Assembly: GCA_938091145.1 (NCBI GenBank)
Contig: CALKMS010000147.1
Span: 1-18,399, forward strand
Direction: 5' to 3'
DNA from: an uncultured bacterium
Lineage (GTDB): Bacteria > Actinomycetota > Aquicultoria > SKW223 > CALKMS01
DNA length: 18,399 nucleotides
Shown here piece by piece: positions 14,928-18,399 of this stretch (position 1 is the first letter of the stretch; each line of letters starts with the position of its first letter). The position numbers were made by a program, and so were the translations under genes. The notes beneath the pieces were generated by a model that was not told where the DNA came from, did not search any database, and worked only from the letters and a program-made list of their open reading frames with translations.

Positions 14928-16532
14928 TTATTCAATAAGCTTAATAGCGGAGTAGTTAATCCAACCGTAACCGTTAGCTTGAAAGTTTCCTACCTTCTCG
15001 CTTACCAGCCAGCGAGAAAGATAATAAAATAAGGGTTTTGCTACTTGCTCGTTCTCAATTAATTTTACCGCTTCTTGCAAAACCGCCATTCTTTTCTTTC
15101 CTCTCAACTTAGCTGAACTTTCAATCAACACATCAAACTTCAAAAAATTAAAAAATGAAAAGTTCGCTTCCCCTTTCGAGTGAAAAAGAGGTTTCAAAAA
15201 TGCTTCAACATCTGGATAATCAGCAATCCAAGGAAAAGAAAACAGAACAAGTTCCTTTTTATTTAATGCTTCAAAAAAGAGAGGCCAGTCAAGCATTTGA
15301 GTTTTGACCGTAACCCCTTGTGCTTGAAATTCATCTTTCAGCTTTTCAGCCAAAATTTCATATTCATTGGAAGCTGGAAAAGTCAAAATTACTTCTGAAG
15401 AAAAGTGCCATTTTTTTACCCCTTTTCTTTCGCTCGAGATGAAAGCCCTTGAAATCTTTCCCTTTTCAAATTTAAATCCGAAAAACGAAAAAGGAATAAG
15501 AGAATCAGCAAAATCTACTCCTTCGGGTTCCATTGTAGCAACAACTTGCTCAGGGTCAACTAGAGAAAAAAGACGTTCCCTTTCTCCCCTGGAAAACTTC
15601 CTGCAATGAGCAAGGTTAAACATCAAATAATTAATAGCTAATAAAGGTGCGCTCTTAAATCTTTTCGCCAGAGTTTGGCTAGATTTTAATCGCGAATAAA
15701 GTTCGGGGTAAACAAAAACTTCCTGGACAACACCACTTTGAAATGCTTGTAGGGCAGTTTCAGGAGTTCGATGAATTAAAAAAACCACCTTCTTTAAAGC
15801 TGGTTTCTTTCCCCAATAATAGTCGTTTCTTTTTAAAATGAGTTGCTTTCCTGTTTCCCAATTTGCAACCACGAAAGGGCCGCTGCCAACCGGCTTCTTG
15901 TAAAAACTTTGCGGGTCTCTTTCCCACTCAGAAAACGAATAAACAAAAGCGACGGGAACCCCAAGTTTTTGAGGAAAAGAAGAATCAGGGTTTTTTAAAC
16001 TGACCTTTAGAGTGAAATCATCAACAATTTCAATCCCGGAAAGTTCAGCTGTTTTTCCGGCTACAAGTTCGTCATAACCGCGCAAATTAGAAAAAACTTC
16101 TTTCACCGATTGGTTATCTCCCCCTTCCTTACAGGCTCTCTCCCAGCATTTCTTGACAACATAGGCTTTAAAAGCTTCTCCATTGCTAAAATAAACATCC
16201 CTTCTTAGCTTAAAAGTCCATTCTTTAAAGCTTAAATCCGACTTCCAACCCACTGCTAAAGCTGGTTTAGCTTTCATCGTTTGAAAATCGTATTTAACTA
16301 AGCCCTCGAGTTGCTGAGAGAGCAAATTAGCTTTTTCTGGCAGAGTGTTGACAGGATCAAAAAAGGGTGGATCTTCTTTCAAGGAAACGGTGTAAGTATG
16401 AGAAAGTTTTTTCTTAGAGTCGAGTTTTTTTATTTTCCCAAAGAAGTAATTTTTGCCGCAGCCGGAAATCAAAAAAGTTATAAAAAGAAAGATAACACAT
16501 TTACAAAAAAATCTATTGAGAAAGCGGGGCAT
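14928..16532 (-). CDS. Second family-5 solute-binding lipoprotein
   Basis: Intact 534-residue extracytoplasmic binding protein of the SBP_bac_5 family, with an N-terminal signal peptide and lipobox FLISGC. Family landmarks are EWTFKLRRDVYFSNGEAF, VGSGPFVV, LILKRNDYYWGKKP and FPWIADYPDVEAFLKPLFHS. The last corresponds to WIMDYP...LYPLFYS in the neighbouring binding protein, so the two are diverged paralogues. The start ATG at 16532 follows the secG stop after three bases without a clear Shine-Dalgarno sequence, implying translational coupling to secG. No separate permease genes accompany it, so it may share the dppBCDF permease or serve another one. Ligand unknown. Confidence 0.88.
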   Translation of the reverse strand: MPRFLNRFFCKCVIFLFITFLISGCGKNYFFGKIKKLDSKKKLSHTYTVSLKEDPPFFDPVNTLPEKANLLSQQLEGLVKYDFQTMKAKPALAVGWKSDLSFKEWTFKLRRDVYFSNGEAFKAYVVKKCWERACKEGGDNQSVKEVFSNLRGYDELVAGKTAELSGIEIVDDFTLKVSLKNPDSSFPQKLGVPVAFVYSFSEWERDPQSFYKKPVGSGPFVVANWETGKQLILKRNDYYWGKKPALKKVVFLIHRTPETALQAFQSGVVQEVFVYPELYSRLKSSQTLAKRFKSAPLLAINYLMFNLAHCRKFSRGERERLFSLVDPEQVVATMEPEGVDFADSLIPFSFFGFKFEKGKISRAFISSERKGVKKWHFSSEVILTFPASNEYEILAEKLKDEFQAQGVTVKTQMLDWPLFFEALNKKELVLFSFPWIADYPDVEAFLKPLFHSKGEANFSFFNFLKFDVLIESSAKLRGKKRMAVLQEAVKLIENEQVAKPLFYYLSRWLVSEKVGNFQANGYGWINYSAIKLIE

Positions 16533-16535
16533 CCA

Positions 16536-16760
16536 CTATTGAGACCAGTAAAAAACCAGCAAAAAAGTGGTGGTTAAAAAACCAATGGCCAAGCCGATAG
16601 TAATCCGATCAAGGTATTTTTCCATTATGGTGGTTCCAATAAAGCTCGAAGAGCCAGAAATAACTGAAGAAAGTCCGGTGCCTCGGCCTGAATGAAGAAG
16701 AACTGCAACGATTAAACCTATAGAAAAAAAGATGTGAAAGGCAATTAATAAAGCAATCAT
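16536..16760 (-). CDS. secG: Preprotein translocase subunit SecG
   Basis: Small membrane subunit of the SecYEG translocon. It has two hydrophobic helices flanking the conserved loop LLHSGRGTGLSSVISGSSSF, followed by GTTIMEKYLDRITIG. Starting at ATG 16760 gives 74 residues with the first helix right at the N-terminus, as usual for SecG. The frame is open further to TTG at 16802 (88 residues, polar lysine-rich extension), but that start has no Shine-Dalgarno sequence. I prefer 16760, though its own site (GTGAT) is also weak. It is the first minus-strand gene after a divergent intergenic region and runs into the binding protein with a three-base gap. Confidence 0.85.
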   Translation of the reverse strand: MIALLIAFHIFFSIGLIVAVLLHSGRGTGLSSVISGSSSFIGTTIMEKYLDRITIGLAIGFLTTTFLLVFYWSQ

Positions 16761-16918
16761 CTTATCACTGAAAAATTTATCATTTTTTTTATTCAATTTC
16801 AACTCAAAAACAAATTGAGAATCAAGTTTTTTTAACTACTTTTCAGCCTTTGAGAGACTGATTTTTAGCAATTAACCAAATTTTTTAAATTGTGGTAGCT
16901 TTTACTCTCTAAACGGTT

Positions 16919-16924
16919 TATAAT
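16919..16924 (+). promoter_or_regulatory. Candidate -10 box for the KaiC-like gene
   Basis: A perfect TATAAT lies 43 bases upstream of the ATG at 16967 in the divergent region. No good -35 hexamer is seen at 16-18 bases (the best is TAGCTT), so the promoter is tentative. The rest of the divergent region is A/T-rich without recognisable RNA genes. Confidence 0.4.
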
Positions 16925-16966
16925 TTTGGGAGTGTATATTTTTTGATAGGAATAATAGCTGAATAA

Positions 16967-17722
16967 ATGAAACTGAAAACTGGCATTGCTGGTTTAGATG
17001 AAATGCTTGATGGCGGGGTTTATGAATCTAGTTCCACTTCGATAAATGGCCCAGCTGGTTCGGGAAAAACAACTTTATGCCTTCAATTTTTAGTCGGCGG
17101 AATCCAAAATAACGAGGCCGGTCTTTATGTTACTTTCGAACAGTTTCCCGAACAACTCTATCGCGATGCCAAAAACTTTGGCTGGGACTTAAAAAAATGG
17201 GAAGAAGAAGGCAAAATCAAAATTTTATTCACCTCACCTGAAGAGTTTGCTAATGAACTTGAAACCCAGCTTGGCTTAATAGACAAACTGGTAATAGAAA
17301 AAGAAGTGAAGAGAATTGTTATTGACCCGGTGAGTTATTTTCGTTTCTTAACTCGGGATTCAAACGAACTCAGAAGAACCTACCACAAATTAATAAACGG
17401 CCTTAAAAGAGCTGGCTTAACTAGTTTTTTAGCCTGTGAAACCACCCGCTTTTTCGGAAATTCGGGAGAAATCGACGAAGAGTTAGCTTTCGTTGTTGAC
17501 AATATAGTCATCCTTCGCTATGTTGAAACTGAATCTACTATCCAGCATGCTATTGCCATCGTTAAAAGCCGCGGTTCCAAAAGAGCTAAAGACATTCGCC
17601 GGTATGACATTACTGAAAAAGGAGTTAAAGTTTTCAGCACCTTTAAAGGCTTAGAAGGAATCCTGACCGGAATACCACACAAAAGCACAGCTGAAAAAGT
17701 TGCTCGCGAATTTGAGCTCTAA
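16967..17722 (+). CDS. Single-domain KaiC/RecA-like ATPase
   Basis: A 251-residue RecA-superfamily ATPase of the KaiC-like group, with one domain (true clock KaiC has two). It opens with TGIAGLDEMLDGGV, typical of the group. Walker A is GPAGSGKTT (28-36), Walker B RIVIDP (D120). The KaiC-like stretch VTFEQFPEQL has E58 but Q59 where clock KaiC has a second catalytic glutamate. NFGWDL follows, and near the end come KSRGS and IRRYDITEKGV, typical of the group's C-terminal strands. The last 15-20 residues are a short charged tail. No KaiA, KaiB or kinase gene is visible. Such stand-alone ATPases are widespread in archaea and some bacteria, where they have been linked to signalling. Here the neighbour 23 bases downstream is a membrane protein. 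The specific role is unknown. Confidence 0.85.
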   Translation: MKLKTGIAGLDEMLDGGVYESSSTSINGPAGSGKTTLCLQFLVGGIQNNEAGLYVTFEQFPEQLYRDAKNFGWDLKKWEEEGKIKILFTSPEEFANELETQLGLIDKLVIEKEVKRIVIDPVSYFRFLTRDSNELRRTYHKLINGLKRAGLTSFLACETTRFFGNSGEIDEELAFVVDNIVILRYVETESTIQHAIAIVKSRGSKRAKDIRRYDITEKGVKVFSTFKGLEGILTGIPHKSTAEKVAREFEL

Positions 17723-17734
17723 GAACTAAAAAAC

Positions 17735-17740
17735 GAGGTG
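17735..17740 (+). promoter_or_regulatory. Ribosome binding site for the membrane protein gene
   Basis: GAGGTG lies five bases before TTG at 17746, between the stop of the KaiC-like gene and the next frame. It supports a TTG start and co-transcription with the ATPase. Confidence 0.6.
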
Positions 17741-17745
17741 CTAGT

Positions 17746-18399
17746 TTGAAAAACCTCCTTGTAGCGATTGACTTCTTGACCCTGATACTTTATCTCGGAA
17801 CCGCCTTATGGATTTTTCTTTATAACCTCAAAAGACCAACTGAAAGACGTGCTTATTTGATTATTGCTTTTCTTTTAATTTCGTGTAGCTTCACCATTGA
17901 GTTAGTGGAAAATTTTTCCTCTTTTGCTTTCCTTAATCTTATTCGCGAATATTTTTTTGCTTTGGGCCTAATCTTTTTTACCGCTGTAGTTGTCGAAGTT
18001 CTTTCTGACAGTGCGCAAGTTGGCTTTTACTACTTATTAGTAACTTTGGGATTAACTTCTTTTTTCGCTTTAGCCGCCATTACTACTTTAGACTTCAATC
18101 TTCCTAATTACCATCTTCACTGGAGCTACCCTTTATGGCTAATAGTTCAGATAATCATTCTTGGTGTCCTTGCATACTTTTTGATTATCTCAGCTTTTAA
18201 AACCAAACAAAAAGGGACCATAGTTTACGCCGCTATCTTTATTTTATTTTTTGCCGAAAGAGTTTTTGAAGTGCTGGAGCTTTACTTTTTGAAGGAGCCG
18301 CTGGCGCCTTTTCTCTTAATTGAAAGGTCACTGCATTTACTGGCAGCTACCTTAGTGTTCACTTATGCTGGCTACGGACTCATCAGAATATCTCTTCCA
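17746..18399 (+). CDS. Seven-helix membrane protein, N-terminal part (runs off window)
   Basis: An uninterrupted frame of 218 codons from TTG at 17746 to the window edge, with no stop reached. The start is supported by GAGGTG five bases upstream, 23 bases after the KaiC-like gene. The translation shows seven hydrophobic segments at about residues 4-27, 36-53, 65-86, 93-113, 128-151, 157-176 and 188-213, joined by short loops. Charged residues inside or beside helices (IELVEN, FFAERVFEVLE, LIERSLH) recur. The layout resembles N-terminal 7TM sensor modules that precede cytoplasmic signalling domains, but I recognise no named family. The gene may continue into a kinase, PAS or other domain beyond the window. 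That is inference. Confidence 0.72.
   Translation, partial: MKNLLVAIDFLTLILYLGTALWIFLYNLKRPTERRAYLIIAFLLISCSFTIELVENFSSFAFLNLIREYFFALGLIFFTAVVVEVLSDSAQVGFYYLLVTLGLTSFFALAAITTLDFNLPNYHLHWSYPLWLIVQIIILGVLAYFLIISAFKTKQKGTIVYAAIFILFFAERVFEVLELYFLKEPLAPFLLIERSLHLLAATLVFTYAGYGLIRISLP

Noticed and set aside
16803..16833. CTCAA/TTGAG hairpin followed by T7 on the plus strand as a terminator
   Set aside because: The stem is only five base pairs and no plus-strand gene lies upstream to be terminated.
1..18399. CRISPR array, tRNA, rRNA, insertion sequence or phage genes
   Set aside because: No regularly spaced repeats, cloverleaf, transposase or phage protein were found on either strand.

Overview
The window comes from an AT-rich bacterial genome, most likely an anaerobe. 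LepA, HemW, SecG, Ndk and lipoprotein-type solute-binding proteins mark it as bacterial. A complete six-gene Rnf ferredoxin:NAD+ oxidoreductase points to an anaerobic, ferredoxin-linked metabolism. I cannot place it to phylum from sequence alone. Start codons are varied: about eight of the nineteen to twenty genes appear to use TTG or GTG, mostly with good Shine-Dalgarno sequences.

All genes from 1 to about 16.8 kb lie on the minus strand, so they read from high to low coordinates. (1) secG and a first family-5 solute-binding lipoprotein (16760-14928) come first. (2) A second promoter then drives another family-5 solute-binding lipoprotein (14770-13120, broken by a one-base frameshift). A strong intrinsic terminator hairpin follows, and then a complete Dpp/Opp-type peptide importer dppB-C-D-F (13036-9203) with ndk behind it (9143-8736). 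(3) A near-consensus sigma70 promoter (8688-8715) lies in front of rnfC-D-G-E-A-B (8623-3747). Most of these genes join by ATGA or GTGA overlaps. They run directly into a NusG-domain-II protein and a Gx-family membrane transporter (3820-2842). (4) The conserved pair lepA-hemW closes the run (2789-1). hemW carries a one-base frameshift in a homopolymer and then leaves the window.

On the plus strand, a 164-206 bp divergent region (16761/16803-16966) leads into a single-domain KaiC/RecA-like ATPase (16967-17722). Directly behind it is a seven-helix membrane protein (17746 to the window end, open). These two genes look like one transcription unit and are the least characterised part of the window.

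Functionally, the Rnf complex couples electron flow from reduced ferredoxin to NAD+ with ion export. The accessory NusG-II and Gx proteins commonly accompany flavinylated redox systems. The peptide importer supplies amino acids. SecG, LepA, Ndk and HemW are housekeeping. I found no tRNA, rRNA, CRISPR array, insertion sequence or phage gene, and no gene-free stretch longer than 300 bases.
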